A stretch of DNA of 59,379 bases from Campylobacter bilis (GTDB lineage: Bacteria; Campylobacterota; Campylobacteria; Campylobacterales; Campylobacteraceae): the NCBI RefSeq assembly GCF_016806695.1, contig NZ_WUED01000010.1, forward strand, positions 1-59,379. Reading direction: 5' to 3'. Under the pieces are notes generated by a model. The model ran no database searches. It saw only the letters and a program-made list of their open reading frames with translations, and was not told the DNA's origin. Positions 48,478-59,160 of the stretch are shown here, piece after piece; the first letter of the stretch is position 1, and every line of letters begins with the position of its first letter. Made by a program: the position numbers and the translations under genes.

Positions 48478-49482
48478 ATGACTGATTCTAAAAATATTAA
48501 AATAGCTATTATTTTAGTAACTTCTCTTTTCTTTTTATGGGGTGTAAGTTATGGACTTATTGACGTGATGAATAAAAATTTTCAAAATCACTTTCATATT
48601 AGCCAACATGAAAGTGGATTTTTACAGTTTGCTTATTTTATAATAGCACTACCAGCAGGCTATATAGCCAAAAAATATTCTTATAAAATGGGGATTATTT
48701 TTGGTTTAGCCCTTTATACTATAGAAGCTTTACTTATTATACCTGCTACTAATTTAGCTTCTTTTTATTTATTTTTATTTGCATTTTTTATTCTAGCTTG
48801 TGGTATTGGGTCCTTAGAAACTAGTGCTAATCCTTATATAGTAAAACTTGGAGATGAGAAAAATGCAAGCTTCTAGAAGCAAATGCTTTTGTTCAAAAAG
48901 ACAATTCTAAACCTTTAGAGGTTTTTAAACATAGGCATTTTAATTTAGGACTTTTAGCACAATTTTTATATGTAGCTAATCAAGTTGCAGCCGGAGCGTT
49001 TTTTATCAATTACACAATAAAGCATAATGAAACATTAAAAGATTCTCAAGGTGCGTATTATTTTTCTATAGCTTTAATCACATTTATGTTAGGACGCATT
49101 ATTTCCACTCCTTTGATGAAAATCATTAAAGGTGAGAAAATTTTAGGTTTTTATTCTTTAATCAATGTACTTATATATGTTAGTTTATATTTTGCACAAG
49201 GATTTTTTAGCACAGTTCTTTTAATTGCTTTATTTTTTTCATGTCTATTTCTTTTCCTACTATTTTCGCAGTTGCAACGAAGAATTTGCCTTTAAATCAA
49301 GTAAAATTGGGCGGATCTTTGCTTGTGATGAGTATAGTAGGGAGAGAGAGGGAGCTATAATGCCTTTAATCATAGGTTTTATTAATGATCATTATGGCAC
49401 TAGCATGGGATATTTGGCAATGGCACCTTTGTTTTTATACGTGTCATATTATGGTTTTTTTGGTTCTAAGGCAAAGGTTTGA
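48478..49482 (+). pseudogene. fucP: L-fucose permease, deleted and frameshifted
   Basis: MFS sugar:proton symporter. The N-terminal 133 residues (48478-48876) are intact and end at DEKNASF. The next readable residues, LEANAFVQKDNSKPLEVFKH, lie immediately downstream in another frame. Because FucP proteins are about 410-430 residues and the joined frames give only about 335, roughly 80-100 residues seem to be deleted. Further shifts occur near 49235 (FFS/SISFPTIFAVATKN) and at the AG repeat near 49342-49350. The transporter is certainly inactive. Confidence 0.92.
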
Positions 49483-49483
49483 A

Positions 49484-50254
49484 ATGCAAAAGATTTTTGA
49501 CGCACATTTGCACCTATGGGATTTAGAAAAAATGCCTATTTCATGGTTGAAAGGCAAGGAAAAATTAGAACAAAATTATGATTTTTTAAAAGTAAAAGAA
49601 GAATATAAAGAATTTCAATTTTTAGGCGCTATGTATGTTGAAGTTAATAGTGATGATTTGCAAAAAGAGGCTTTGTTTGCCTTTGAGCAAAAAAAAGCTT
49701 TATAATCTTTTGCTTTGTTTAGCGGATTTAAAATACAAGGCAAAGCTTAGTTCTTTTAGGGAAGTCATGCATACAAGCACAAAAGGTGCTAAAAGATTAT
49801 TTGACTCAGATTTTCAAGAGAAAATAGAAATTTTAAAGGCTTTAAATATACCTTTTGAAGCTTGTATAAAAAATGAAGAACTTGGTTTTTTAGAAAAATT
49901 TTTAAGTGAAAATTCTAATTTAAAAGTGGTTTTAAATCATCTAGGAAACCCAAAAATACATCGTTTATCTGAGTATAAAAAGAACTAAGTCTTTTGAAGA
50001 AATTCCCGAATTTATATATCAAGCTTTCAGCTACTGATGATTTTTCAAGTCAAACTCCAAAAGAATTTATTTATGAGCTTTTTGCTTTTTTAAAAGAAAA
50101 TTTTAATGAAGATAATTTTATTTTCGGTAGTAATTATCCTGTAGCAAAAATAAATCCAAGTCAATGGGTCAAACTTATTATAAACAGTAAGATTTTTAAA
50201 GACTTAGAAAAGATATTTTATCAAAATGCTTTATCAATTTATAAGGAGTTTTAA
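49484..50254 (+). pseudogene. Amidohydrolase (fuconolactonase-type), frameshifted
   Basis: A COG3618-type amidohydrolase of about 257 residues, probably an L-fuconolactonase. The N-terminal metal motif is FDAHLHLWD. The frame breaks at an A8 run (49689-49696; A7 would continue as EQKKLYNLLL) and again near 49977-49981 (A5 where A6 is needed for YKKELSLLKK). The middle (REVMHTSTKGAKRLF) and end (VLNHLGNPKIH, FGSNYPVAK) are well conserved. Confidence 0.88.
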
Positions 50255-50571
50255 TGCAAAGATACGGTCAAATTATCAAGATAAAAAAAGAAAAAATAAA
50301 AGAATATAAAAATCTTCATGCAAACCCTTATGAAGGCGTTTGTGCTAAGATTAAAGAGTGCAATATACAAAATTATTCCATTTATTTGTTTGGGGAATAT
50401 TTATTTGCATATTTTGAGTACGTAGGTGTTGATTTTGAAGCAGATATGGCTAAGATGGCAAGGGATGAAAACACTCAAAAATGGTGGAAAGCAACAGATC
50501 CTTGCCAAGTATTTTTAACTTGTACAGGTCATAAATGGTTGAATATGGAAGAAGTCTTTCATTTAGATTAA
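50254..50571 (+). CDS. L-rhamnose/fucose mutarotase-like protein
   Basis: An intact 105-residue protein of the RhaM (DUF718) family, which interconverts sugar anomers. It has the catalytic His in YKNLHANPYEGV and WW in KWWKATDPCQVFL. It is the only open gene of the locus. The start overlaps the stop of the lactonase pseudogene by one base, and the aldehyde dehydrogenase pseudogene follows 15 bp later. With its upstream partners dead, it probably has no physiological role here, or it may be awaiting decay. Confidence 0.85.
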   Translation: MQRYGQIIKIKKEKIKEYKNLHANPYEGVCAKIKECNIQNYSIYLFGEYLFAYFEYVGVDFEADMAKMARDENTQKWWKATDPCQVFLTCTGHKWLNMEEVFHLD

Positions 50572-50585
50572 AAAAGGAGAAAATA

Positions 50586-52005
50586 ATGAAAACTTATTTA
50601 AATTATATTAACGGAGAATTTATTGAGGTTTTAAACCCTGCTACTAAAGAAGTAATATCAAAAGTAGCCAGTGCTTCTTTAGAAGATACCCAAAGAGCAA
50701 TCAATGCAGCCAAAAAAGCCCAAAAGGCTTGGGAGGCCAAACCAGCCATTCAAAGGGCGAACCATTTAAAAGAAATTGCTGATTTAATACGTAAAAATGC
50801 TAATTTTTTAAGTGATATTTTAATCCAAGAGCAAGGAAAAACTAAAGCTTTGGCCAACATAGAGATCAATTTTACAGCATCTTAGTATAGATTATACAGC
50901 TGAATGGGCTAGAAGGTATGAGGGTGAAATCATACAAAGTGATAGGCCAAATGAACATATATAATTTGTATAAAAGTGCTATTGGGGTAGTTAGTGGAAT
51001 TTTGCCTTGGAATTTTCCGTTTTTTCTCATAGCTAGAAAGATGGCACCAGCTTTATTAACAGGAAATACTATAGTAATAAAGCCAAGCAGTCAAACCCCA
51101 AATAATGCTTTTGAATTTGCCAAACTTGTTTCGCAAAGTTCTTTACCAAAAGGCGTGTTTAATTTAGTAGCAGGTAAAAGCAGTGTAGTAGGACTGAATT
51201 ATCAAGCAATGAGAATTTAGGTATGGTAAGCTTAACAGGAAGCATTAAAGCAGGGACTAAAGTCATGGAGGCTGCAGCTAAAAATATCATCAAAGTCTCT
51301 TTAGAACTTGGAGGCAAAGCCCCGGCTATAGTGTATAAGGATGCAGATATTGACTTAGCAGTGCAAGCGATCAAGGCCAGCAGAATTTGTAATAACGGAC
51401 AGGTTTGTAATTGTGCTGAAAGAGCTTATGTGCATACTAGTGTTTATGATGAATTTGTGGATAAATTTGTAAAAGCTATGAGTCAAGTAAGCGTTGGCAA
51501 CCCTTTAAAAGGCGATTTTGACATGGGTCCACTTATCAATCAAGAAGCGCTTGATAATGCTTTAGCAATACTTAAAAGAGCCCAAGCTAAAGGAGCGGTT
51601 GTAGAATGCGGTGCAAAGATCACTGATACAAGTGGATATTATTTTCCTGCAAGTGTTCTTACTAATGTTAAGCATGAGGATGAAATCATGCAAAAAGAAA
51701 TTTTCGCCCCAATTTTACCTATTGCTAAATTTGACACCCTTGATGAAGCTATTGATATGGCAAATGATTGTGAATATGGGCTTACAAGTTCTATTTATAC
51801 ACAGAATTTAGATGTAGCAATGAGAGCTAGCAAAGAAATAAATTTTGGAGAAACTTATATAAATCGTGAGAATTTTGAGGCCATGCAAGGATTTCATGCA
51901 GGTTTTAGAAAAAGTGGTATAGGTGGGGCCGATGGAAAGCATGGTCTTGAAGAGTACTTAGCCACCCATGTAGTTTATTTACAATACAACACAAATAAAC
52001 AGTGA
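50586..52005 (+). pseudogene. Aldehyde dehydrogenase, multiply frameshifted
   Basis: About 470 residues of an NAD(P)-dependent aldehyde dehydrogenase, likely lactaldehyde dehydrogenase. The frame changes near 50885, near 50960 and near 51200. All standard blocks are still readable: PWNFPFF, the cofactor loop SLTGSIKAG, ELGGKAP with the general base Glu, and the catalytic Cys in NNGQVCN. The longest open piece is 51223-52005. In NCTC 11168 the gene has also been annotated in two parts, as I recall. Confidence 0.9.
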
Positions 52006-52009
52006 TTTT

Positions 52010-52043
52010 TATCCTATCTATATTTTTAGATAGGATAATTTTT
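52010..52043 (+). terminator. Terminator of the fucose locus
   Basis: TATCCTATCTA (52010-52020) pairs perfectly with TAGATAGGATA (52027-52037) around TATTTT and is followed by ATTTTT. It is a strong intrinsic terminator 5 bp after the aldehyde dehydrogenase stop. Confidence 0.92.
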
Positions 52044-52089
52044 AAGAATTTTAAAATTCCAATTTTATCTGCGAAAATCTTATTTAGTT

Positions 52090-52137
52090 TATAATCTTAT
52101 AAGCAAAATTTAGCTAAAATCCAAAGTTTATTATAAT
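52090..52137 (+). promoter_or_regulatory. Two -10 boxes before rpsL
   Basis: Perfect TATAAT boxes at 52090-52095 and 52132-52137, 63 and 21 bp before the rpsL GTG, in T-rich surroundings. The upstream one is more likely to drive the rpsL-rpsG-fusA operon, leaving room for a leader. Confidence 0.65.
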
Positions 52138-52157
52138 TTTTAAAGAAAGGAATGATT

Positions 52158-52544
52158 GTGCCAACCATAAATCAATTGGTTAGAAAAGAGCGTAAAAAAG
52201 TTTTAGAAAAATCTAAATCTCCAGCGCTTAAAAATTGTCCACAAAGAAGGGGAGTTTGCACTAGGGTTTATACTACAACTCCTAAAAAACCAAACTCAGC
52301 ATTAAGAAAAGTTGCCAAAGTAAGACTTACTAGTGGCTTTGAAGTGATCAGCTACATCGGCGGTGAAGGCCATAATCTACAAGAACACAGCATTGTTTTA
52401 GTGCGTGGAGGTAGGGTAAAAGACTTACCAGGGGTGAAATACCACATAGTTCGTGGTGCACTTGATACAGCAGGTGTTGCAAAAAGAACAGTCTCTCGTT
52501 CTAAATACGGTGCCAAACGTCCTAAAGCAGGCACTGCGAAGTAA
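52158..52544 (+). CDS. rpsL: 30S ribosomal protein S12
   Basis: 128 residues from the GTG at 52158 ([14 protein letters not shown]). AAGGA at 52147-52151 leaves a normal 6-bp spacer to the GTG but none to the ATG at 52152. Lys43 in TTPKKPNSA and Lys88 in GRVKDLPGV are the residues found in streptomycin-susceptible strains. It forms an operon with rpsG and fusA. Confidence 0.97.
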   Translation: MPTINQLVRKERKKVLEKSKSPALKNCPQRRGVCTRVYTTTPKKPNSALRKVAKVRLTSGFEVISYIGGEGHNLQEHSIVLVRGGRVKDLPGVKYHIVRGALDTAGVAKRTVSRSKYGAKRPKAGTAK

Positions 52545-52589
52545 TCTTTATGCACAGACAAATCCTTAGATTTGATTTTGTTTGAGTAA

Positions 52590-53084
<495 letters not shown>

Positions 53085-53096
53085 GAAGGATAAAAA

Positions 53097-55172
53097 ATGT
53101 CAAGAAGCACTCCTTTAAAAAAAGTTAGAAATATAGGCATTGCTGCACATATCGATGCGGGTAAAACCACCACTAGTGAAAGAATTCTTTTCTTTACAGG
53201 TATGAGTCATAAAATAGGTGAGGTTCATGATGGTGCTGCTACTATGGACTGGATGGAGCAAGAAAAAGAACGCGGCATCACTATAACTTCAGCCGCTACA
53301 ACTTGTTTTTGGAAAGAACATCAAATCAATCTTATTGACACTCCAGGCCACGTGGATTTTACTATAGAAGTTGAAAGATCTATGCGTGTGCTTGATGGTG
53401 CTGTGGCGGTGTTTTGTTCCGTAGGTGGAGTACAGCCTCAAAGCGAAACTGTGTGGAGACAAGCCAATAAATATGGCGTGCCAAGAATAGTATTTGTTAA
53501 TAAAATGGATAGAATTGGTGCGAATTTTTATAATGTAGAAGAACAAATCCGCAATCGCTTAAAAGCTAATCCTGTCCCTCTTCAAATCCCAATCGGTGCT
53601 GAAGACAATTTCAAAGGTGTTGTTGATCTTCTTACTATGAAAGCTTTAGTTTGGGAAGATGATACTAAACCTACTGATTATGTAGAAAAAGAAATTCCTG
53701 ATGAGCTTAAAGAAAAAGCCCAAGAATACCGTACTAAAATGATCGAAGCGGTTTGTGAAACTTCAGATGTTTTAATGGAAAAATATTTAGCCGCAGAAGA
53801 ACTAAGCCTTGAAGAAATTAAAGCAGGCATTAAAGCAGGATGTTTAAGCCTTTCTATAGTTCCTATGCTTTGTGGTACTGCTTTTAAAAATAAAGGCGTT
53901 CAACCTTTGCTTGATGCTGTTGTGGCTTATTTGCCTGCTCCTGATGAGGTTGCTAATATCAAAGGCGAGTACGAAGATGGAACCGAAGTATCTGTAAAAT
54001 CAACTGATGATGGTGAGTTTGCAGGCCTTGCGTTTAAGATCATGACAGATCCTTTTGTAGGTCAGCTTACCTTCGTGCGTGTTTATCGTGGATGTTTAGA
54101 AAGTGGATCTTATGCTTATAATTCCACTAAGGATAAAAAAGAAAGAATCGGCCGTCTTTTGAAAATGCATTCTAACAAAAGGGAAGAAATCAAAGTACTT
54201 TATGCAGGCGAAATCGGTGCTGTTGTAGGACTTAAAGATACATTAACAGGTGATACTTTAGCCAGTGAAAAAGATAAAGTTATCCTTGAAAGAATGGACT
54301 TTCCAGATCCTGTTATTTCTGTTGCTGTCGAGCCAAAAACCAAAGCCGATCAAGAAAAAATGTCTATAGCTTTAAATAAATTAGCCCAAGAAGATCCAAG
54401 CTTTAGAGTATCTACAGATGAAGAAAGTGGTCAGACTATCATTTCAGGTATGGGTGAATTACACCTTGAAATCATTGTAGATCGTATGTTGCGTGAGTTT
54501 AAAGTAGAAGCTGAAGTAGGTCAACCTCAAGTAGCTTACCGTGAAACCATTAGAAAAACTGTCGAGCAAGAATACAAATACGCTAAACAATCAGGCGGTC
54601 GCGGTCAATACGGCCATGTATTTTTACGTCTTGAACCACTTGAACCAGGCAGTGGATATGAGTTTGTAAACGATATTAAAGGTGGGGTCATTCCTAAAGA
54701 ATACATCCCAGCAGTGGATAAAGGAATCCAAGAAGCATTGCAAAATGGTGTTTTAGCTGGCTATCCTGTAGAGGATGTTAAAGTCACTGTTTATGATGGA
54801 AGTTATCATGAAGTCGATTCTTCGGAAATGGCTTTTAAACTTGCTGCTTCTATGGGTTTTAAAGAAGGTGCTAGAAAAGCAGGTGCGATTATCTTAGAAC
54901 CTATGATGAAGGTTGAAGTTGAAACTCCTGAAGACTATATGGGTGATGTTATTGGGGATCTTAATAAGCGTCGCGGTCAAGTCAATAGCATGGATGAAAG
55001 AGGTGGTAATAAAATCATCACTGCTTTTTGCCCTCTAGCTGAAATGTTTGGTTATTCTACAGATCTTAGAAGCCAAACCCAAGGTCGTGCGACGTATTCT
55101 ATGGAATTTGATCACTATGATGAAGTTCCTAAAAATGTTGCCGAAGAAATTATTAAAAAAAGAAACGCCTAA
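53097..55172 (+). CDS. fusA: Elongation factor G
   Basis: 691 residues. It is the translocase GTPase with AHIDAGKTT (P-loop), EKERGITIT (switch I), DTPGHVDFT and NKMDR. Domain IV has GGRGQYGHV. All domains read without interruption. Its stop is inside the following terminator. Confidence 0.98.
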   Translation: MSRSTPLKKVRNIGIAAHIDAGKTTTSERILFFTGMSHKIGEVHDGAATMDWMEQEKERGITITSAATTCFWKEHQINLIDTPGHVDFTIEVERSMRVLDGAVAVFCSVGGVQPQSETVWRQANKYGVPRIVFVNKMDRIGANFYNVEEQIRNRLKANPVPLQIPIGAEDNFKGVVDLLTMKALVWEDDTKPTDYVEKEIPDELKEKAQEYRTKMIEAVCETSDVLMEKYLAAEELSLEEIKAGIKAGCLSLSIVPMLCGTAFKNKGVQPLLDAVVAYLPAPDEVANIKGEYEDGTEVSVKSTDDGEFAGLAFKIMTDPFVGQLTFVRVYRGCLESGSYAYNSTKDKKERIGRLLKMHSNKREEIKVLYAGEIGAVVGLKDTLTGDTLASEKDKVILERMDFPDPVISVAVEPKTKADQEKMSIALNKLAQEDPSFRVSTDEESGQTIISGMGELHLEIIVDRMLREFKVEAEVGQPQVAYRETIRKTVEQEYKYAKQSGGRGQYGHVFLRLEPLEPGSGYEFVNDIKGGVIPKEYIPAVDKGIQEALQNGVLAGYPVEDVKVTVYDGSYHEVDSSEMAFKLAASMGFKEGARKAGAIILEPMMKVEVETPEDYMGDVIGDLNKRRGQVNSMDERGGNKIITAFCPLAEMFGYSTDLRSQTQGRATYSMEFDHYDEVPKNVAEEIIKKRNA

Positions 55173-55195
55173 GCGGGATTTCCCGCTTTTTTTCT
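55171..55195 (+). terminator. Terminator after fusA
   Basis: AAGCGGGA (55171-55178) pairs with TCCCGCTT (55181-55188) and is followed by a run of T residues. tRNA-Arg begins immediately after it, so that tRNA depends on read-through or on a promoter overlapping the hairpin. Confidence 0.9.
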
Positions 55196-55272
55196 GTCCT
55201 CGTAGCTCAGCAGGATAGAGCGCAAAATTCCTAATTTTGAGGTCGTGGGTTCGAATCTCGCCGGGGACACCA
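55196..55272 (+). tRNA. tRNA-Arg (CCT)
   Basis: 77 nt with CCA. Acceptor GTCCTCG pairs with CGGGGAC (one T-G). The anticodon loop TTCCTAA gives CCT, which reads the AGG arginine codon. Confidence 0.96.
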
Positions 55273-55309
55273 TGCTAAAGGCGATATAAATATATAAGGT
55301 TAACATACA

Positions 55310-55456
55310 ATGAAAATTATTCTTTTAGCCATTTTAGTGTTTTCTTTTTTAAAGGCAGAAAATTTTTCAAATCATTTTTCACATTCTGAAGATGAAAATA
55401 CCACAAAAATGCCTCAAAAACAATATCCAAACCGTATTAAAATCCCGACGCATTAA
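55310..55456 (+). CDS. Small secreted peptide
   Basis: A 48-residue open frame with a clear signal peptide (MKIILLAILVFSFLKAENF, cleavage likely after KA). It leaves a mature tail of about 30 polar residues ending in NRIKIPTH. An AAGG (55297-55300) lies 9 bp upstream. It starts 37 bp after the tRNA and 6 bp before the next gene, so it is the first cistron of that operon. Function unknown. Confidence 0.7.
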   Translation: MKIILLAILVFSFLKAENFSNHFSHSEDENTTKMPQKQYPNRIKIPTH

Positions 55457-55462
55457 CACTTT

Positions 55463-56158
55463 ATGTTAATCACTCTAGCCCAATTATCCCAAGGATACCG
55501 TTATAATAGTGATTCTTTGCTTTTATCTGATTTTATTTTAAAACAAGGCGTGAAAGGGGATGTCCTTGATGTAGGTGCAGGCTGTGGCATTATAGGTATT
55601 TTGCTTAAAATACATGCTAAGCATTTAAACCTTTCTTTGCTAGATATCCAAGAAGAAAATATTTATTTGATCAAGAAAAATCTCAAAGCCAATCATATCC
55701 AAGCACATGTTTTCCACGTAGATTTTAATCAATTCCAAAGCCAAAATCAATTTGATTTCATAGTGTGCAATCCTCCTTTTTATACTCAAGCTTCTTATAA
55801 AAGCCCTAATGTCCACAAATACATCAGTAAATTTGAAAAATTTTTGCCTTTACATGTTTTTTTTAATAAAGCCCATGCTATTTTAAAACCTCATGGAAGC
55901 TTATATTTTTGCTATGAAGCTTCAGCTTTGGATAAAGTTTTTTTCGCACTCAAAGACATGAGAATGAAAGCAACAAAACTTTGTTTTGTCCACACGCATG
56001 AAAATAAGCCAGCAAGGTTGGTTTTAATACAGGTAAAAAAGGGTGTTAAATCCCCTTGCGAGATTTTAACACCTTTTTTTGTATATGAAAATGAAATTTT
56101 AAGCAAACAAATGCAAGAAATTCATTTGAAATTTAGGTTAGAAAGCTATGATATTTAA
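55463..56158 (+). CDS. TrmN6-like tRNA (adenine-N6)-methyltransferase
   Basis: 231 residues. It is a Rossmann SAM methyltransferase with DVGAGCGIIGI (SAM loop), LDIQEENI and the N6-adenine motif VCNPPFY. It resembles YfiC/TrmN6, which methylates A37 of tRNA1(Val). Target RNA not proven here. Its last 11 bp overlap the next gene. Confidence 0.85.
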   Translation: MLITLAQLSQGYRYNSDSLLLSDFILKQGVKGDVLDVGAGCGIIGILLKIHAKHLNLSLLDIQEENIYLIKKNLKANHIQAHVFHVDFNQFQSQNQFDFIVCNPPFYTQASYKSPNVHKYISKFEKFLPLHVFFNKAHAILKPHGSLYFCYEASALDKVFFALKDMRMKATKLCFVHTHENKPARLVLIQVKKGVKSPCEILTPFFVYENEILSKQMQEIHLKFRLESYDI

Positions 56159-56522
56159 GAAGGATTTTTCTTTTGCTTTTGATGAGAATGCTTGTGAAAA
56201 ATGCGGTGGCAAATGTTGCACCGGAGAAAGCGGAAATATTTTTGCAAGCAAGGAAGAATTAGAAGCATTAAGAAAGCATTTAAATTTAGAAAAAGAGGAA
56301 TTCACTCATAAATACCTTAAAAAAGTAGGTTTGAGAATGAGTTTTAAAGAAATTGAATTTGAAGAGGGTTTTGCTTGTATTTTTTTTAATACCCAAGAAA
56401 GAAATTGCAGCATTTATGATTTACGTCCAAAACAATGCCGTACTTTTCCATTTTGGGAATACTTTAAAACGCATCAAAAGGAATTAGAAAAAGAATGTAT
56501 AGGAATTTGTTATTTGTCTTAA
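56148..56522 (+). CDS. YkgJ-family cysteine-cluster protein
   Basis: 124 residues with the zinc/iron-chelating cluster CEKCGGKCCTG near the N-terminus and CSIYDLRPKQCRTFPF downstream. This pattern defines the YkgJ/UPF0153 family. The metal and role are uncertain. It overlaps both neighbours (11 bp upstream, 28 bp downstream), which indicates tight operon packing. Confidence 0.85.
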   Translation: MIFKKDFSFAFDENACEKCGGKCCTGESGNIFASKEELEALRKHLNLEKEEFTHKYLKKVGLRMSFKEIEFEEGFACIFFNTQERNCSIYDLRPKQCRTFPFWEYFKTHQKELEKECIGICYLS

Positions 56523-57781
56523 TAGCTTTTTTACTAGCTGCTTGTAGCACTTCACAAACCTTTGTCTTTTATCCTGATGATCAAAAATACAAAACTAGTG
56601 ATTTTGATCAAAGAGTTATGAAAGCTTACACCTATGAGTATTACCAACAATACCAAAAAGCCAGAGATGAGTTTTTAGCACTGTATCAAGACTATCATGA
56701 TAGTGTTTTTTTGCAAAATGCCTTTTTATTAACCCTAGCTAATAATCTTGATAAGCAAGAGCAATTAAACAATCTAGCAAAGCTTCACCGAGACCAAAAC
56801 GACAATCTCAAGCGTCTTAGTGCCCTGTATGCCTTACATTCTAACAATCTCCATGATGCTCAAAAACTCATGCAAGATCTTTTAGGGAAAAAAGACAGCG
56901 ATCCTAGAAATCTAGAACTTTATGGCGATATTTTAGTCAGAAAAAAGGATTTAAAACATGCCGCAAAATACTATCGATCTGCTTATAATCAAGTCCAAAA
57001 TGAAGAAATTTTGTTTAAATTAATAGGCGTTTATGTGCTTTTAAATGATACTTTAAATATCAAAAATGTCTTAGAATTCGCAAGAAAAACAAATTCTTGT
57101 TCACCTAGAGCTTGCCTTTTATTAGCAAAAATTTATTTTGATGAGAAAAATCTAGAGGCCTTAGAAGAACTTTATAAAGAACTTTATGAGCTTAGCCATG
57201 ACAAATCTTTCATTTTAGCCCTAGTCGAGCTTTTAAATTTACAGGCTAAAACCCAAGAGGCCTTAGATCTTGCCTTACAATACGATTTAGATGATGATAT
57301 CAAGCTTGCCTTATATCAGAATTTAAAGCGTTTTGATGAAGCTAATAAAATAAGCCTCAAGCTATACCACCAGACTAAAGATAAAGAATATCTTTTAAAA
57401 TCCGCCATCTTTGAATTTGAAAGTGCCAATGCGTCTAAAAAACTCAGCCCAAAAGTCATCCATTCTGTTAAAGCGAAATTCGAAAAAGCCATCCAAAAAC
57501 AAAGCAATCCTTTATATTTAAACTACTATGGATATTTACTTATTGATTATGATTTAGATGTGAAAAAAGGTATTGAGTTTGTCAAGCTTGCTTTAGAAAA
57601 AGAACCTCATAATTTATATTATCTAGATTCTCTAGCTTGGGGTTATTATAAGCTAAGCCAATGTGATCAAGCATGGGAGCTTTTAAAACCAGTATTAAAT
57701 AATGAAGAATTAGCAAATTCTCCCGAGGGTAAAGCCCACATAAAAGCGATAAAGGCATGCATAAACCATGATATTAAATGA
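56495..57781 (+). CDS. TPR-repeat outer-membrane lipoprotein
   Basis: 428 residues. It has a signal peptide with lipobox LAAC (lipidated Cys17) in [17 protein letters not shown], followed by helical repeats with TPR-like spacing ([39 protein letters not shown] and others, in parts). It likely scaffolds an envelope complex. I recall the C. jejuni protein being known as an antigenic lipoprotein, but I do not assign a name. It overlaps trpC by 14 bp. Confidence 0.85.
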   Translation: MYRNLLFVLIAFLLAACSTSQTFVFYPDDQKYKTSDFDQRVMKAYTYEYYQQYQKARDEFLALYQDYHDSVFLQNAFLLTLANNLDKQEQLNNLAKLHRDQNDNLKRLSALYALHSNNLHDAQKLMQDLLGKKDSDPRNLELYGDILVRKKDLKHAAKYYRSAYNQVQNEEILFKLIGVYVLLNDTLNIKNVLEFARKTNSCSPRACLLLAKIYFDEKNLEALEELYKELYELSHDKSFILALVELLNLQAKTQEALDLALQYDLDDDIKLALYQNLKRFDEANKISLKLYHQTKDKEYLLKSAIFEFESANASKKLSPKVIHSVKAKFEKAIQKQSNPLYLNYYGYLLIDYDLDVKKGIEFVKLALEKEPHNLYYLDSLAWGYYKLSQCDQAWELLKPVLNNEELANSPEGKAHIKAIKACINHDIK

Positions 57782-58544
57782 AATTTTCGAAAAAACAAAA
57801 CAAGATCTAAAAAAACGCAAAGCCCAACTTCCCTATGATATGCTAGGGCGTTCTTTAGCGTCTAATCCTTTCTTTCCAAAAGATGTCATCAAGGCTTTAA
57901 AAAGAGTAGCAAAAGAAGTTAAAATCATAGCCGAGGTGAAAAAAGCCAGCCCCAGCAAAGGCGTTATAAAAGAGGATTTTGATCCTTTAAAAATAGCTTT
58001 AAATTATCAAAAAAGCGGAGCAGCAGCCATTTCTGTCTTAACACAAGAGCATTTTTTCCAAGGATCTTTAGAGTATTTATCCCTCATACGCCGTTACACT
58101 CAACTTCCTTTATTAAGAAAGGATTTTATTTTCGATGAGTATCAGATCTTAGAGGCTTTAGTATATGGGGCCGATTTTATTTTATTGATCGCTAAAATGC
58201 TAAGTATGAAAGAGCTTAAAAGACTCTTTGAATTTGCCCAGCATTTAGGACTTCAAGCCCTAGTTGAAATCCATGATAAAGAAGACCTAAGCAAGGCCAT
58301 CTTCACAGGAGCCCATATCATAGGCATTAATCATCGCAATCTAGAGGATTTTTCCATGGATATGACCTTGTGTGAAAAGCTTATCCCTTCTATTCCTAAT
58401 TCCAAAATCATCATCGCAGAAAGTGGCTTAGAAGACAAAGAATTTTTAATCCACTTGCAAGATTTAGGCGTAGATGCTTTTTTAATCGGTGAGTATTTCA
58501 TGCGTCAAGCTGATGAACAAAAAGCCTTAAAAGCTTTACTTTAA
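57768..58544 (+). CDS. trpC: Indole-3-glycerol phosphate synthase
   Basis: 258 residues, TIM barrel. [13 protein letters not shown] carries the catalytic Lys, [11 protein letters not shown] follows, and [27 protein letters not shown] and LIGEYFMR line the phosphate site. It is a single-function TrpC, not fused to TrpF. No other trp genes are in the window, so it is separate from the rest of the pathway. Confidence 0.95.
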   Translation: MILNEIFEKTKQDLKKRKAQLPYDMLGRSLASNPFFPKDVIKALKRVAKEVKIIAEVKKASPSKGVIKEDFDPLKIALNYQKSGAAAISVLTQEHFFQGSLEYLSLIRRYTQLPLLRKDFIFDEYQILEALVYGADFILLIAKMLSMKELKRLFEFAQHLGLQALVEIHDKEDLSKAIFTGAHIIGINHRNLEDFSMDMTLCEKLIPSIPNSKIIIAESGLEDKEFLIHLQDLGVDAFLIGEYFMRQADEQKALKALL

Positions 58545-58553
58545 AGGAGACAA

Positions 58554-59039
58554 ATGCAGTATTTATATGCTCCATGGCGTAGTGAGTATTTTAAAGAAGA
58601 TCAAAACCTCTGCCCTTTTTGTGATTGCACCAATCAAATCAAAAGTGATGAAGAATTAGGCGTGATCTTTCGTGCTAAGCATTGCTTTGCACTCATGAAC
58701 CGCTATCCTTACTCTGCAGGACATTTCATGATAATCCCTTATTTGCATGAAGAACACATAGAAAATTTAAGCCTACAAACTTGGCAAGAAATGAGTCATT
58801 TTGTACGCTTAGGCGTCAAAGTTTTAAAGCAACACCTACATGCACGCGGTGTAAACATAGGCATGAATTTAAGCAAAGATGCAGGTGCGGGCATAGCTTC
58901 GCATTGCCATTATCATTTAGTTCCACGTTGGGCTGGCGATACTAATTTCATCACCACTATAGCTCAAACCCGAGTTTGTGTAGCTCCTTTAGATCAAATC
59001 TATCAAAAACTCGTTCAAGCCTTTAAAGATCTTAAATAA
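58554..59039 (+). CDS. HIT-family nucleotide hydrolase/phosphorylase
   Basis: 161 residues. The HIT motif is HCHYHLVPRW, with the catalytic His the third one. An N-terminal CPFCDC suggests a zinc site, as in Ap4A phosphorylase-like HIT proteins. Substrate unknown. The ribosome binding site AAAGGAG is at 58543-58549, and the gene ends the overlapping operon. Confidence 0.9.
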   Translation: MQYLYAPWRSEYFKEDQNLCPFCDCTNQIKSDEELGVIFRAKHCFALMNRYPYSAGHFMIIPYLHEEHIENLSLQTWQEMSHFVRLGVKVLKQHLHARGVNIGMNLSKDAGAGIASHCHYHLVPRWAGDTNFITTIAQTRVCVAPLDQIYQKLVQAFKDLK

Positions 59040-59160
59040 TCATCCTTTTATTTTTATCTCCAAACCCCTCAAACCCTACATTTTAACCTCCTTTTAAAAC
59101 AATATATTTTATCATTACATAATTATTTTTTATATTTTATCTTACTTTAAAGGAACACTT
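59040..59160. other. Intergenic region before the autotransporter
   Basis: 121 bp of AT-rich DNA. It has C-rich then T-rich stretches after the HIT gene, TATTTT-type -10 candidates near 59133, and an AAAGGAA ribosome binding site at 59149-59155. No other gene is seen. Confidence 0.5.
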
